NCBI GenBank assembly: GCA_029933115.1
Contig: JAOZOT010000019.1
Span: 1-21,751 of the forward strand
DNA from: Anaerolineae bacterium
GTDB taxonomy: Bacteria > Chloroflexota > Anaerolineae > E26-bin7
DNA: 21,751 bases
Reading direction: 5' to 3'
Below the pieces are notes generated by a model that was not told the DNA's origin, did no database searches, and worked only from the letters and a program-made list of their open reading frames with translations. Positions 21,751 through 21,751 of this stretch are shown here, piece after piece. The translations under genes were made by a program, and so were the position numbers. Position 1 is the first letter of the stretch, and every line of letters starts with the position of its first letter.

Positions 21751-21751
21751 G

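Overview
The window is a G+C-rich bacterial chromosome segment with about 21 protein-coding genes, one tRNA gene and one riboswitch. My best guess at the host is a Chloroflexota (Anaerolineae-like) bacterium. This is an inference from gene content (T-box thrS, Rex, a glycosidase/O-antigen ligase fusion, a corrinoid-activation-type protein, frequent GTG/TTG starts) and from CGTAGT...ACTACG palindromic repeats; no taxonomic marker gene is present.

Layout. (1) 134-1378, minus: nadC (NAD synthesis) followed by a small three-helix membrane protein. (2) 1502-3453, plus: two overlapping nucleotide-sugar enzymes, a dTDP-glucose 4,6-dehydratase and a UDP-glucose epimerase-like SDR. (3) 3473-4531, minus: a FemAB-like aminoacyltransferase that appears to be leaderless. 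It is divergent from a single-domain response regulator (4683-5051). (4) 5152-5793, minus: the redox repressor Rex, with a bidirectional terminator on one side and Rex-like half-sites in its leader. (5) 5848-8414: an accessory stretch. It holds a predicted short transcript with its own promoter, a 3-codon ORF and a terminator; a large hairpin; two acidic proteins of unknown function; and an MNT-HEPN toxin-antitoxin pair. The pair lies between two nearly identical 105-bp direct repeats, each carrying a terminator and a promoter. (6) 8531-17894, plus: cell-surface and metabolic genes. These are a lipoprotein with G5-type domains and a beta-propeller, a 1029-residue glycoside hydrolase/O-antigen ligase fusion, an OsmC protein, a UDP-glucuronate decarboxylase, a winged-helix-like protein, a methionine-synthase-activation-like protein, a histone-deacetylase-family hydrolase and a site-2 protease. 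Short spacings from 10350 to 17894 suggest one or a few operons. (7) 18089-19396: a membrane-anchored alpha/beta hydrolase. (8) 19494-21750, minus: tRNA-Val(GAC), a T-box riboswitch with Thr specifier ACC, and thrS lacking the N-terminal TGS domain.

Shared theme. Several genes make or handle surface polysaccharide: the dehydratase, epimerase and decarboxylase for nucleotide sugars, the GH/ligase fusion, and the FemAB and G5 proteins at the wall. The best leads for new biology are the repeat-bounded MNT-HEPN cassette with its uncharacterised neighbours, the GH/O-antigen ligase fusion, and a palindromic repeat family clustered upstream of that fusion gene and also present in frame inside it.
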